Positions 8,702 through 18,762 of a stretch of 54,343 nucleotides of DNA are shown here, piece after piece (position 1 is the stretch's first letter; each line of letters opens with the position of its first letter). Source of the stretch: Pelagimonas sp. (GTDB taxonomy: Bacteria > Pseudomonadota > Alphaproteobacteria > Rhodobacterales > Rhodobacteraceae); contig JAOASD010000018.1 in the NCBI GenBank assembly GCA_025210265.1, positions 1-54,343 on the forward strand. Reading direction: 5' to 3'. The position numbers and the translations under genes are program-made. The notes below the pieces were generated by a model. That model saw nothing but the letters and a program-made list of their open reading frames with translations. It was not told the origin of the DNA and searched no databases.

Positions 8702-9712
8702 ATGAAACTCAAGACCGCTTTGTTGGGGGCTGTATCGGGTGCGATGCTGATGTCCGGCACAACCGCTGCGCTGGCAGGGGGCCATGGCGACGAAATCACT
8801 GTGGGCTATTTCCTGGAATGGCCGATGCCGTTCCAGTTCGCCAAAGTGCAGGGCATGTATGACGAGGCCATGGGCGTCACCGTGAACTGGGTCAGCTTTG
8901 ACACCGGTACGGCGATGTCCGCGGCGATGGCGTCGGGCGATGTTCAGATGTCGGTCAGCCAGGGCGTGCCGCCCTTTGTTGTGGCCACCAGTGCCGGGCA
9001 GGATCTGCAGATCCTGGATGTGGCGGTAAGCTATTCCGAGAACGACAATTGTGTCGTGCGCGAAGATCTGGAGATCGACAAGGATAGCGCAGGCGAGCTG
9101 GCCGGCAAAAAGGTTGCCGTGCCGCTGGGCACCGCTGCGCATTTTGGGTTCCTCAAGCAGATGGACCATTTTGGCGTGGCGCTGAACAGCCTGGACATCG
9201 TCGACATGGCCCCGCCGGATGGCGCAGCGGCGCTGGCGCAGGGATCGGTGGATATGGCCTGCGGCTGGGGCGGTTCGCTGCGGCGCATGACTGAACATGG
9301 CAACACGCTGCTGACCGGCGCCGAAAAAGAAGAGCTGGGCATTCTGGTGTTTGACGTGACCTCTGGCCCCGCGGGCTGGGTCGCGGAAAACACGGATATG
9401 GTTGCCAAATTCCTGAAAGTCACCGCAGACGCCAACGCCATGTGGGCGGATGAGGCCAATCACGCCAAGATGCTGCCGGTGATCGCCAAGGATGCGGGCA
9501 TGGACGAAGACGCGACCATGGCCACCATTTCCACCTTTGTCTTTCCCACGGTCGAGGACCAGCTGTCGAGCAAATGGCTGGATGGCGGCGCGCAGGACTT
9601 TATGAAAGGCGTGGCGGATGTGTTTGTCGCTTCGGGCAGCATCGGTGCCGCACGGCCCAGCTATGCTGAGAATGTGAATACTGGTCCGCTGGCTTCGGCC
9701 AATGGCATGTAA
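8702..9712 (+). CDS. tauA: Taurine ABC transporter, periplasmic binding protein
   Basis: The protein has 336 residues. A Sec signal peptide (MKLKTALLGAVSGAMLMSGT, cleavage probably after AALA at about 25) precedes a periplasmic binding protein fold. The N-terminal mature sequence EITVGYFLEWPMPFQ and the VSFDTGTAMSAAMASGDVQM segment are typical of TauA/SsuA-like substrate-binding proteins. It would capture taurine and deliver it to TauBC. An AGGGAGAATT ribosome site precedes the start. It is followed after 214 nt by tauB; the gap holds no recognisable gene, only a possible GC-rich stem, so the operon may have uneven expression of the binding protein over the membrane parts. Confidence 0.88.
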   Translation: MKLKTALLGAVSGAMLMSGTTAALAGGHGDEITVGYFLEWPMPFQFAKVQGMYDEAMGVTVNWVSFDTGTAMSAAMASGDVQMSVSQGVPPFVVATSAGQDLQILDVAVSYSENDNCVVREDLEIDKDSAGELAGKKVAVPLGTAAHFGFLKQMDHFGVALNSLDIVDMAPPDGAAALAQGSVDMACGWGGSLRRMTEHGNTLLTGAEKEELGILVFDVTSGPAGWVAENTDMVAKFLKVTADANAMWADEANHAKMLPVIAKDAGMDEDATMATISTFVFPTVEDQLSSKWLDGGAQDFMKGVADVFVASGSIGAARPSYAENVNTGPLASANGM

Positions 9713-9926
9713 GGGGCTGTTGCTCTGACAGAGTGCGCATCGCCCGAACCGGGCGGTGTGCGTTTCACCTGACTGTTTTGACACTGTGCCCCGGATGGGT
9801 GCGGGGCCTGGGCCGCGATGTCCCGCGATTTTGCGGGCATGGCTTTTGCCCCTGTCAAAGCGACGACCCCGCCAGGATAGGCAGGCGGGCCAGAACACAA
9901 TGATCCTTGCTGCAAGAGAGTGTGAC

Positions 9927-10733
9927 ATGAGCGGTCTTAAGATCGACAAGCTGTCGATGCGTTTTGACCTGCCGGGCGGGGGCTCGGTTCAGGCGTTGAA
10001 AGACGTATCGCTGAATATCAAACAGGGCGAATTGATGAGCGTCCTGGGCCCGTCGGGCTGTGGCAAGACGACCTTGCTGAACATCGTTGCGGGCTTTTTG
10101 GCCCCGACCGAAGGGCAGATCATGCTGAATGACCATCCGGTCACGGGGCCGGATGCGGAACGTGGCATGGTGTTCCAACAGGGCGCGCTGTTTGAATGGA
10201 TGGATGTGCGTTCAAATGTCAGTTTCGGGCCGCGCATGGCGGGTCAGCGCGAAAGCGATTGGGCCGAAACTGTTGATCACCTGTTGGATGTTGTGGGCCT
10301 GCAAGATTTCAAGGAAAAGGCAGTGTATGAACTGTCTGGCGGGATGCAGCAGCGGGTGGCGCTGGCGCGTTGCCTGGCCAATGATCCCGATGTGATCCTG
10401 ATGGATGAACCGCTGGGCGCGCTGGATGCGCTGACCCGCGAAAAGATGCAGTCGCTTGTTCTGAAACTGTGGAAAGAGACAGGCAAGACGATCATCCTGA
10501 TCACCCATTCCGTCGAAGAGGCGCTGCTGCTGGGCGAACGCCTGCTGGTCATGGCGCCGCGGCCGGGTCGGATCCATCGGGAATATAACCTGCCTTTTGC
10601 CGATCTGGGCGTCGGGCAGGATCTGCGCGAGGTCAAGAAACACCCTGATTTCGCCATCAAACGCGAGGAAATCCTGGGCATGATCTGGGATATGGAAGAG
10701 GAAATCATGGGACGTTCGGAGGAAAGCGCATGA
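9927..10733 (+). CDS. tauB: Taurine ABC transporter, ATP-binding protein
   Basis: The protein has 268 residues from ATG 9927; in-frame upstream starts would add a poorly conserved, arginine-rich tail. ABC ATPase motifs are all present: Walker A GPSGCGKT (about 41-48), Q-loop MVFQQGALFEW, signature LSGGMQQR, Walker B VILMDEP, and the H-loop in ILITHSVEEA. The DALTREKMQ and HSVEEALLLGERLLVM segments are typical of the TauB/SsuB nitrate-sulfonate-taurine group. It powers taurine import with TauC, whose start overlaps this stop as ATGA. Confidence 0.9.
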   Translation: MSGLKIDKLSMRFDLPGGGSVQALKDVSLNIKQGELMSVLGPSGCGKTTLLNIVAGFLAPTEGQIMLNDHPVTGPDAERGMVFQQGALFEWMDVRSNVSFGPRMAGQRESDWAETVDHLLDVVGLQDFKEKAVYELSGGMQQRVALARCLANDPDVILMDEPLGALDALTREKMQSLVLKLWKETGKTIILITHSVEEALLLGERLLVMAPRPGRIHREYNLPFADLGVGQDLREVKKHPDFAIKREEILGMIWDMEEEIMGRSEESA

Positions 10734-11995
10734 CCGTATTCCTGATCTATATCGCGATTTTTCTGGTCTCTTTCGTCGCGGTGAAATTTGTGGTGCGCAG
10801 CACGCTGCGCGATTTTACGTCCCTGAAAACAGTGACCTTTGGCGATGAAAGCGCCGTGCGCCCCAATCGCATCGCCAGTGTGATTTCGGTTCTGACGATC
10901 TTTTTGTTGTGGGGGGCGTTTACCGGATCGCGTGCGGTGCCGGGCTTTTTGCACGCGCCGGGGCCGTTTATTGGCGAAGCGCAGTTCACCTATACCGCCG
11001 AGGCCGACGGGGTCGCCCCGGATGAGGCCACGGTGACAGTCACCGTGTTTGAAATCGGCACCGAGGTCGCGGACCCCGAGGTCGATCCGGGCGAGGGCTG
11101 GGCCAAGAATGACACGGATACGGTCGGGGCCTGGCGCTCGGGCCTGATCCGGGTCGATAAGAATGACGAAAAATCCCGCAAAGAGGGGCACAGGGTGGTC
11201 GCCATCAACGGCCAGCCCATTGCGCCGGGCCAGTCGGTGCAGACCGAATTTGGCCGCGTGGGCATGTCGCCCAAAGGCACGCTGAATTTCGAACCGGCCA
11301 AGGGGTGGCAGATGGAGCCGATCTGGCTGCCGCCCCCCGAAGACGTGCTGAGCCGCCTGTATGAAATCGCCAGCGCCGGGTTCCGTGGCAGCACGCTGGG
11401 CGAACATCTGGGCTATTCGCTGTTCCGGGTTGTGGTCGGGTTTATCTTTGGCGCGCTGGTGGGGATCCCGCTGGGCTATGCCATGGGGCTTAGCAACTGG
11501 TTCCGCGGCTGGTTTGACCCGATTGTCGAATTTATGCGCCCTGTGCCGCCGCTGGCCTTGATCCCGCTGGTGATCATCTGGGCGGGCATCGGAGAGCTGG
11601 GCAAAATCATCCTGCTGTTCCTTGCTGCGCTTTGGATCATGGCGATTGCGGCGCGGGCGGGCGTGTCCGGCGTGGCGATTTCGAAGGTCCATGCGGCCTA
11701 TTCGCTGGGCGCCAGCAAGTACCAGATCATGCGCCATGTGATTGTGCCAAATTCGCTGCCGGAAATCTTTACCGGGGCACGTGTGGCTATGGGCGTGTGC
11801 TGGGGGACGGTTGTGGCTGCGGAACTGGTGGCGGCGGAAAAGGGGGCTGGCATGATGATCATGGTTGCCTCGAAATTCCAGAACACCGACATCGTTATTC
11901 TGGGCATCATCCTGATCGGGATCATCGGCTTTGGCATCGACATCCTGATGCGGCTTGCGGAAAAGGCGCTGGTCCCGTGGAAGGGCAAGATCTGA
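10730..11995 (+). CDS. tauC: Taurine ABC transporter permease with large periplasmic insertion
   Basis: The protein has 421 residues, whereas Escherichia coli TauC has about 275. The last 225 residues are an ordinary binding-protein-dependent permease: IWLPPPEDVLSRL, six predicted membrane spans, and the EAA loop as SLGASKYQIMRHVIVPNSLPEI. The extra part is an N-terminal span (3-20), a second span (about 47-65), and a soluble acidic stretch of about 120 residues (75-195, FTYTAEADGVAPDEATVTV through GTLNFEPAKGW). That stretch is predicted to lie in the periplasm just before the segment where normal TauC continues. It may help dock TauA. The insertion is in frame and has normal codon use, so it is not an assembly artefact. 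Confidence 0.85.
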   Translation: MTVFLIYIAIFLVSFVAVKFVVRSTLRDFTSLKTVTFGDESAVRPNRIASVISVLTIFLLWGAFTGSRAVPGFLHAPGPFIGEAQFTYTAEADGVAPDEATVTVTVFEIGTEVADPEVDPGEGWAKNDTDTVGAWRSGLIRVDKNDEKSRKEGHRVVAINGQPIAPGQSVQTEFGRVGMSPKGTLNFEPAKGWQMEPIWLPPPEDVLSRLYEIASAGFRGSTLGEHLGYSLFRVVVGFIFGALVGIPLGYAMGLSNWFRGWFDPIVEFMRPVPPLALIPLVIIWAGIGELGKIILLFLAALWIMAIAARAGVSGVAISKVHAAYSLGASKYQIMRHVIVPNSLPEIFTGARVAMGVCWGTVVAAELVAAEKGAGMMIMVASKFQNTDIVILGIILIGIIGFGIDILMRLAEKALVPWKGKI

Positions 11996-12026
11996 CCGAT
12001 TGCGGCACAGACCAGCCAAAGACAAA

Positions 12027-12056
12027 AGAAAAGGCGGGGATGTCCCGCCTTTTTTG
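12027..12056. terminator. Bidirectional terminator between tauC and the zinc-ribbon gene
   Basis: AAAAGGCGGG-gatgt-CCCGCCTTTTTT is a strong stem with A-run and T-run flanks. It can end both the tauC transcript and the converging zinc-ribbon transcript. Confidence 0.9.
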
Positions 12057-12081
12057 TATTCAGATGCTTGGGTTTGCTGGG

Positions 12082-13002
12082 CTATTCTGCAGGTGCGGTT
12101 TCGCTGCTCATGCTGTCCAAACTGCCCAGCAGAGGCGTGATCTGCCCATCTAGCCAGATCCGCAGCCCATCGACAAAGGCGACATAGCCTTCAAGCGCGG
12201 GGGCCACAGCGGGCAGGCTGGCCGAAATCTGCGGTGCCATCGCGTAAACGGCAATTGCCGCAGCAGCCAGCAGGATGACCAGGAAAAACCCACGGGCAAA
12301 GCCGCCGCCACGCGGGGCGGGGTTCAGGCTGTCGGCGCTGTCGCGGGCATCCGGCGCGTCGGTCACGCGGCGGTCGCTTTCAGGGCGCAGGCTTTGGTTG
12401 ATTTCTTCAATATCGGGCAGCAGATCCCGCCGGGAATCCGCCGCAGCGGCCGCCGCCGCGATGGCTGAGGCGCGGCCAGTTTCCTCGGCATCCGCCTGAC
12501 GCGGGGCGGCAGTGAATGCGTCGCTTTCTGCGCCACCCTCTGCATCAAAATCCGTGTCGTCGTCCAGCTCGCCCCGCATAAAGGCCATGCGTTCGCGCGC
12601 TTCGCGGGCGCGGCGGGCTTCGCCTGCTTCATCAGGGGCATCCAGCCCCAGATCGGGCTGGGTTTCCAGGGCGCGGGTTTCGGCCTCGCGCTGGCGTTGT
12701 TCCAGCGCGGCCTCTTCGCGCAGCACATCAGCCACATCATCGGGCAGCTTACGCTGGGGGCGGGGCGCAGGTTCGGGGCTTGGATCTGGTGTCGGGTCTT
12801 GCTCTGGCTCTTCGGCCCAGTCGGTGCCCTGTTCCTGGGCCAGGGGTTGCCCCAGCTCTTCGGCCAGATCGGCATCTTCATCGGGGTGTTTCTGAAACCA
12901 GGTATGGGCGCAGTTTGAACATTGCACATCCCGGCCACCCGTCGGAATCACCTCCGTCGGCACCTCATATTGCGCTGCACAATTCGGGCAAATCAGCCGC
13001 AT
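12082..13002 (-). CDS. Zinc-ribbon (MJ0042-type) single-span membrane protein
   Basis: The protein has 306 residues from ATG 13002, chosen because the family begins at MRLICPNC; upstream ATGs at 13029 and 13092 are possible. Residues 4-31 hold the zinc ribbon, CPNC ... CSNCAHTWF. A long acidic low-complexity middle follows, rich in E, D, A and P (about 40-220). One hydrophobic span (GFFLVILLAAAAIAVYAMAP) lies near residue 245, then a short C-terminal tail. The layout suggests a cytoplasmic zinc ribbon tethered to the inner membrane. It is divergent from ftsE. The function is unknown. Confidence 0.8.
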   Translation of the reverse strand: MRLICPNCAAQYEVPTEVIPTGGRDVQCSNCAHTWFQKHPDEDADLAEELGQPLAQEQGTDWAEEPEQDPTPDPSPEPAPRPQRKLPDDVADVLREEAALEQRQREAETRALETQPDLGLDAPDEAGEARRAREARERMAFMRGELDDDTDFDAEGGAESDAFTAAPRQADAEETGRASAIAAAAAAADSRRDLLPDIEEINQSLRPESDRRVTDAPDARDSADSLNPAPRGGGFARGFFLVILLAAAAIAVYAMAPQISASLPAVAPALEGYVAFVDGLRIWLDGQITPLLGSLDSMSSETAPAE

Positions 13003-13188
13003 TCCGCTCAGACCCCGTTGTTTTGACATGCCGGTTTTGCGCCGGTTCCTGGAATTGATCATAACGTGCCTGTCGGCGCGCAAAAAGTCCATTGCTTAAC
13101 GGCGATGCATTGAAAACATTGACCTGTTGCGGCAAAACAGGTCCATTCTGAGGCCCCGACACACGGGGCGCTAGCGGGGCTGACAGGT

Positions 13189-13866
13189 GTGATCGAGCTG
13201 GACAATCTGGCCTATTCCTATGGTGGAGAGGCATTGCTGACAGGGCTGTCCCTGCAATTGCCGCCGGGGTCGTTTCATTTTCTGACCGGGCCGTCGGGGG
13301 CGGGGAAAACCACCTTTCTGAAACTGTGCTATGGGGCGCTGCGCGCGACCGAGGGGCGACTGAGCCTGTTTGGTCAGGATGTGACCGCGCTGGACCGGGA
13401 TCAGATCGCGCTGATGCGGCGGCGGATCGGTGTGGTGCATCAGGACTGCCAGTTTCTGGACCACCTGCCGGTTGAGGAAAACATCGCCCTGCCGCTGACC
13501 GTGTCGGGACAGGCCAGCCCGGATCAGGCGGCCAATCTGATGGAGCTGATGAGCTGGGTCGGGCTGACGGGCCGCGCCGGGGCGCTGCCGCCGGAACTGT
13601 CGGGCGGGGAACGGCAACGCGCCGCGCTGGCTCGCGCGCTGATCCTGTCGCCGGATGTGATCCTAGCGGATGAACCCACGGGGAATGTGGATTGGGAAAT
13701 GTCCCAGCGCCTGCTGCGCCTGCTGGTCGAGCTGAACCGCATGGGCAAGACCGTGATGATCGCGACCCATGATCTGGGTCTGATCCGCGCCGCCAAGGCG
13801 CAGGTGCAGGCGCGGGTTCTGCGGATCTCGGACCGCACCATTCAGGCGGCGGGGGCGGATCTGTGA
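13189..13866 (+). CDS. ftsE: Cell division ATP-binding protein FtsE
   Basis: The protein has 225 residues and starts at GTG 13189. Motifs: Walker A GPSGAGKT (about 35-42), Q-loop VVHQDCQFLDHLPV, signature LSGGERQR, Walker B VILADEPTGNVD, H-loop MIATHD. These match FtsE, the cytoplasmic ATPase that with FtsX regulates septal peptidoglycan hydrolysis rather than importing a substrate. The stop overlaps the ftsX start (GTGA), so the pair is translationally coupled. The identity is firm because of the ftsX neighbour. Confidence 0.9.
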   Translation: MIELDNLAYSYGGEALLTGLSLQLPPGSFHFLTGPSGAGKTTFLKLCYGALRATEGRLSLFGQDVTALDRDQIALMRRRIGVVHQDCQFLDHLPVEENIALPLTVSGQASPDQAANLMELMSWVGLTGRAGALPPELSGGERQRAALARALILSPDVILADEPTGNVDWEMSQRLLRLLVELNRMGKTVMIATHDLGLIRAAKAQVQARVLRISDRTIQAAGADL

Positions 13867-14768
13867 GGGCTGTTCTGTCTCGTCTGCCTGCGCTCTTGAC
13901 CCCGGATGCGGGGGCGGATCGCGTTGTGCCGCCTTCGGGATTTACCGTGCGGCTGACCCTGTTCACCAGCGCCGCCATGGCGTTTCTGACGGTGTTCGCG
14001 CTGGCCCTGTCGCTGGCGGCGGGCCGTCTGGCGGAAAACTGGGACGCGGCGCTGGCGCGCACTGCGACTTTGCGGATTTCGGCCCCGGCGGACCAGATGG
14101 CGGAGCAGACCGCCACCGCCCTGCGCCTGCTGGAGCAAACCCCCGGCATCGCCAGTGCCCGCGCGCTGAGTGACGCAGAACAACAGGCCCTGCTGGAACC
14201 CTGGTTCGGCCCGGATCTGCCTGTGGACAGCCTGCCCATCCCCCAGCTGATCGAACTGGTCGAGGATGATACGGGCTATGACAGCGAGGGCCTTCGTCTG
14301 CGGCTGAGCGCCGAAGTGCCCGGTGCGGTGCTGGATGATCACAGCCGCTGGCGTCGCCCGTTGGTGGCAGCGGCCGGGCGCTTGCGCCTGCTGGGCTGGG
14401 TCTCGATTGCGCTGATCGCAGCGGCAACCGGGGCAATGGTCACGCTGGCCGCCAATGCGGCGCTGGCGGCCAATGCGCAGGTCATCGCGGTGCTGCGGCT
14501 GGTCGGGGCGACCGACGGCTACATCGCCGGGGCCTTTGTGCGCCGGTTCACGCTGCGCACGGTCACCGGCGCGGCAGGCGGCACGGTTCTGGGCCTGATC
14601 GCCGTCCTTTTGATGCCGGGCAGCAGTGAAGCCGGGGCCTTTCTTACGGGTCTGCGCTTTGCCGGCTGGCACTGGCTGTTGCCGATATTCATTCCGCCGC
14701 TGGCCGCGCTGGTCGCCTATCTTGCGACCCAAAGCTCGGCCCGCCGCGTCCTGGGAGAGCTTGCCTGA
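13863..14768 (+). CDS. ftsX: Cell division protein FtsX (permease-like)
   Basis: The protein has 301 residues and starts at GTG 13863 inside the ftsE stop. The FtsX layout is visible: a cytoplasmic N-terminus, first span (FTSAAMAFLTVFALALSLAAG, about 34-54), a periplasmic region of about 120 residues, then three spans near 180-205, 235-255 and 265-285. LRLVGATDGYIAGAFVRR is the family loop between spans 2 and 3. It works with FtsE at the divisome, where its periplasmic loop activates peptidoglycan hydrolases. Its TGA overlaps the next ATG by one base. Confidence 0.88.
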   Translation: MRAVLSRLPALLTPDAGADRVVPPSGFTVRLTLFTSAAMAFLTVFALALSLAAGRLAENWDAALARTATLRISAPADQMAEQTATALRLLEQTPGIASARALSDAEQQALLEPWFGPDLPVDSLPIPQLIELVEDDTGYDSEGLRLRLSAEVPGAVLDDHSRWRRPLVAAAGRLRLLGWVSIALIAAATGAMVTLAANAALAANAQVIAVLRLVGATDGYIAGAFVRRFTLRTVTGAAGGTVLGLIAVLLMPGSSEAGAFLTGLRFAGWHWLLPIFIPPLAALVAYLATQSSARRVLGELA

Positions 14769-15505
14769 TGCAATGGCTGAAATCGCTGATCTTTGTGATC
14801 TATATGTATGTGTTTATGGCCGTTCTGGGTATCCTGGCCTTTCCGGCGCTGATCCATCCCAAGGGCGCGCGCTGGGCCTGCGGGCTGTATGCATCGCATG
14901 TGATTTTTATGGCGCGGGTGATGCTGGGGTTGCGGTCTGAAATCCGTGGGCCGATCCCCACAGGCGAAGTGGTGATTGCTGCGAAACATCAAAGTTTTCT
15001 GGATATTCTGATGATTTATAACGCCGTGCCAGCGGCGAAATTCATCATGAAACGGGAATTGCTTTATACGCCGTTCATTGGTCAATACGCCCTTCGGCTG
15101 GGCTGTGTGCCGGTCAATCGCGGCAAGCGCGGGCAGGCGATTACCAAAATGGTCGAGGATGTCAAAAAAGGCGCAGCGCAGCCCGGTCAGCTGGTGATTT
15201 ATTCGCAGGGCACACGCGTCGCGCCCGGCGATTACAAACCCTATAAAATCGGTACGGCAGCGATTTATCGTGAAACTGGTCAGCCCTGTGTGCCAGCCGC
15301 CACCAATGTTGGCCTGCTTTGGCCGCGCAAGGGGATCCTGCGCAAACCCGGTCTGGCGGTGGTGGAGTTTCTTGATCCGATTGCGCCGGGCCTGGACAAG
15401 CAGACATTCATGACCACTTTGGAAGAGCGGGTCGAGGCCCGGTCCAACGCCCTGATGAAGGAGCTGGGGTTCGATGCAGAAAGTCACATCAATCGAGGCG
15501 CTTGA
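14768..15505 (+). CDS. plsC: 1-acyl-sn-glycerol-3-phosphate acyltransferase (PlsC family)
   Basis: A 245-residue membrane-associated acyltransferase. An N-terminal hydrophobic stretch (LIFVIYMYVFMAVLGILAF) precedes the LPLAT domain. The catalytic HX4D motif is HQSFLD (about residue 74), and motif III reads YSQGTR where the textbook form is FPEGTR, so the usual glutamate is a glutamine. The predicted reaction is acylation of lysophosphatidic acid to phosphatidic acid; an OlsA-like role on lyso-ornithine lipid is an alternative. It overlaps ftsX by one base (TGATG), which ties lipid synthesis to the division operon. Confidence 0.85.
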   Translation: MQWLKSLIFVIYMYVFMAVLGILAFPALIHPKGARWACGLYASHVIFMARVMLGLRSEIRGPIPTGEVVIAAKHQSFLDILMIYNAVPAAKFIMKRELLYTPFIGQYALRLGCVPVNRGKRGQAITKMVEDVKKGAAQPGQLVIYSQGTRVAPGDYKPYKIGTAAIYRETGQPCVPAATNVGLLWPRKGILRKPGLAVVEFLDPIAPGLDKQTFMTTLEERVEARSNALMKELGFDAESHINRGA

Positions 15506-16076
15506 GGCGCTGTATGATGCGCCTGTCCCCTCGTCGCTGCGCAAGGTCGCTCCCCATCTGACACCGCTGTACCGGTGCTGGATCGAGGGGGCGAGGTTCT
15601 GTGTGCTGTCGACCGTGGGGCCGCAGGGGGTGCATGGATCACCCCGCGGTGATGATGGCCCGGTGGTGCATGTGGCGGATGCGCAGACGATTATGCTGCC
15701 CGATTGGCGTGGCAATAACCGTCTGGACTGCTTGCGCGACATCGTGGTGGATGGGCGCGTCGCGATCCTGTTCATGATCCCCGGCACCAACACCACGGTG
15801 CGGGTGAACGGGCAGGCGGTGCTGAGCGACGATTCCGCCCTGACCGCCCGGTTTGAACAGCGCGGCAAGCACCCGACCACGGTGATCGTGGTGCAGGTCG
15901 CCGAGGTCTATACCCAATGCGCCAAGGCGCTGATGCGTTCGGGCCTGTGGGGGCGCGACGATGCGGCGGGCCTGCCCACAGTGGGCGAGATCCTGGCCGA
16001 CATGACCAGCGGCGAAGAGGGCGGCGCAGAGTATGACGCCAACTACGTCGCGCGCGCGCAAAGCCGGATGTGGTAA
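15474..16076 (+). CDS. Pyridoxamine 5'-phosphate oxidase-like FMN protein
   Basis: The protein has 200 residues. ATG 15474 lies 32 nt inside plsC in another frame, preceded by GAAGGAG (15457-15463). The split-barrel flavoprotein features are ARFCVLSTVGPQGVHGSPRGD (about 40-60), then LPDWRGNNRLDCLRDI and VAILFMIPGTNTTVRVNGQA. This resembles the PPOX-class MSMEG_1061-like family, whose members bind FMN or F420 and whose substrates are mostly unknown. It is unlikely to be true PdxH because the C-terminal PLP-binding motif is absent. Confidence 0.8.
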   Translation: MQKVTSIEALEALYDAPVPSSLRKVAPHLTPLYRCWIEGARFCVLSTVGPQGVHGSPRGDDGPVVHVADAQTIMLPDWRGNNRLDCLRDIVVDGRVAILFMIPGTNTTVRVNGQAVLSDDSALTARFEQRGKHPTTVIVVQVAEVYTQCAKALMRSGLWGRDDAAGLPTVGEILADMTSGEEGGAEYDANYVARAQSRMW

Positions 16077-16078
16077 GG

Positions 16079-16588
16079 TCAGAGGGCGGGCGGATAATAC
16101 ATCGTCAGGATGCTGCCTGCAGACTCACCCCAATCGGGATAGGCGAATAGAAACACTCCCCATCTTTCCTTTGAGGCGGGTCGCCCGAACGCCCATCCTG
16201 CGTTGATGGTGCCCATCACAGCACCCGGATCAAAAGGCAGGTCGGGGAAATGTGTGTTGTGAAGCGCCGTGACCCGCACCAACAGATCCTGCGCCTCTGC
16301 TTCGTTCAGCGCGAAAGGATGCACGGTCTCGATAGAACAGCTGCGGTTCTTCAGGGTGACAAAGCTCATCGACATCGGATCTGTGTAGGCCTCGCCTTCT
16401 GAGGGCGGCGGCTGAAACCCGAACCGCTCAGCCGAGACAGCGTTCCCCGTGGCGCGCTGGATACAGAGATCTTCAAAAACCTGCGCGATCCTTTCAGGCC
16501 GGGTTGGCGTTGGCCAAAGCTGGCTGGCGACGAGAAAGCCTGCGGCAAGGCCGGTGGCAATGGTGGCGGTCAGGACTGTGATCTTCAT
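16079..16588 (-). CDS. Small secreted protein of unknown function
   Basis: The protein has 169 residues. The N-terminus MKITVLTATIATGLAAGFLV is a signal peptide or anchor. The mature part has two cysteines (near 42 and 83) that may form a disulfide. It ends in a beta-rich C-terminal section with RWGVFLFAYPDWGESAGSIL. I do not recognise a family. The next minus-strand gene (16649-17146) has the same overall arrangement (signal, Cys, Cys, helix, W-rich end), so the two may be distant paralogues. Confidence 0.65.
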   Translation of the reverse strand: MKITVLTATIATGLAAGFLVASQLWPTPTRPERIAQVFEDLCIQRATGNAVSAERFGFQPPPSEGEAYTDPMSMSFVTLKNRSCSIETVHPFALNEAEAQDLLVRVTALHNTHFPDLPFDPGAVMGTINAGWAFGRPASKERWGVFLFAYPDWGESAGSILTMYYPPAL

Positions 16589-16617
16589 CGAAATACGCTT
16601 TGGTTGATCTGTATCTG

Positions 16618-16648
16618 GGTATTTTGAAAGCAGAGAAACGAAGGGGCC
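16618..16648. repeat. Short intergenic repeat copy (inverted)
   Basis: GGGTATTTTGAAAGCAGAGA followed by AACGAAGGGGC matches, in reverse orientation, the core at 434-463. It lies between two minus-strand hypothetical genes. Confidence 0.45.
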
Positions 16649-17146
16649 TTAATCCCTTGGCAGGCCAAGGATGGTTGTGGTGCGTTGCAGGGCATCGCCT
16701 GAGTCCGCTGAAACGCGCATAAGGATGATCCCCCAATTGCCTGTCCCTTGCGATGGGTCCTGTTTCACCCGGCCATAGAAATAATCCCAGGAGGGCATGG
16801 GGTCACTGGCATGGGACAGTTCGGGACAGTCCTGTGCGACCAGCTTGCGAATGCGCTTGGCGACCTCTTCGCGTTCCCCTGCGCTCAGCAATTTGGGGTC
16901 GTCCGATACGTCGCATGTGTGGCGCGACTGCTGGACGGTCAAACCTGAATGACGATCAACGAAGGTGGTCGGGGGTTTGGCGAGCGGGTCTTTGCCGCTG
17001 GCACGCGCCTCGATGCGCGGTAGGCAATGGGTGCGAAACAGGGCCTCGTAGCGTGCGGCGCGACCCTCAGCTGCACGTGCGGTGCTGGTGAGGATGGTCC
17101 CAAGGACCACAACGGCTATGGCGGCGGGGAAGAGGTGTCGGAACAT
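16649..17146 (-). CDS. Small secreted protein of unknown function
   Basis: The protein has 165 residues from ATG 17146 (MFRHLFPAAIAVVVLGTILT); the longer in-frame start would put 52 residues before the signal peptide. Cleavage probably falls after TARA. Conserved-looking points are three cysteines (HCLPRIEAR, RHTCDVSDD, AQDCPELS), an amphipathic helix AGEREEVAKRIRKLVAQ, and an aromatic end MPSWDYFYGRV ... NWGIILMRV. No family was recognised. It may be exported to the periplasm. Confidence 0.65.
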   Translation of the reverse strand: MFRHLFPAAIAVVVLGTILTSTARAAEGRAARYEALFRTHCLPRIEARASGKDPLAKPPTTFVDRHSGLTVQQSRHTCDVSDDPKLLSAGEREEVAKRIRKLVAQDCPELSHASDPMPSWDYFYGRVKQDPSQGTGNWGIILMRVSADSGDALQRTTTILGLPRD

Positions 17147-17260
17147 AGGTACTTTACTGGCATTCACTGGGGGCAGCGGTTGATCTTCAACCGGACTTTG
17201 AATGCAGGCTATTGCCCTGCGTCCTGCGCCACAAGAGGGGCAGGGAGGCGGCGCCCCAAC

Positions 17261-17292
17261 AAAAAACGCCCGAGGAACCCCCGGGCGTTTTG
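17261..17292 (-). terminator. Rho-independent terminator of the suc-lpd operon
   Basis: On the minus strand, AACGCCCGGG-GGTTCC-TCGGGCGTT is followed by TTTTTG. It lies about 20 nt after the lpd stop and closes the long TCA operon. Confidence 0.85.
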
Positions 17293-17312
17293 AATGTCGC
17301 AATGTGCATTGA

Positions 17313-18707
<1,395 letters not shown>

Positions 18708-18762
18708 TTTCGTCTCCTGTTTCTGGCCGGTGCGTCGGGTTATGCCCCGGCGCACGGAAAAA

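Noticed and set aside
9756-9926. A 57-residue N-terminal extension of TauB
   Set aside because: The extension is arginine/proline-rich, unlike any ABC ATPase, and the MSGLKIDKLSMRF start with its own upstream GAGAG fits the family.
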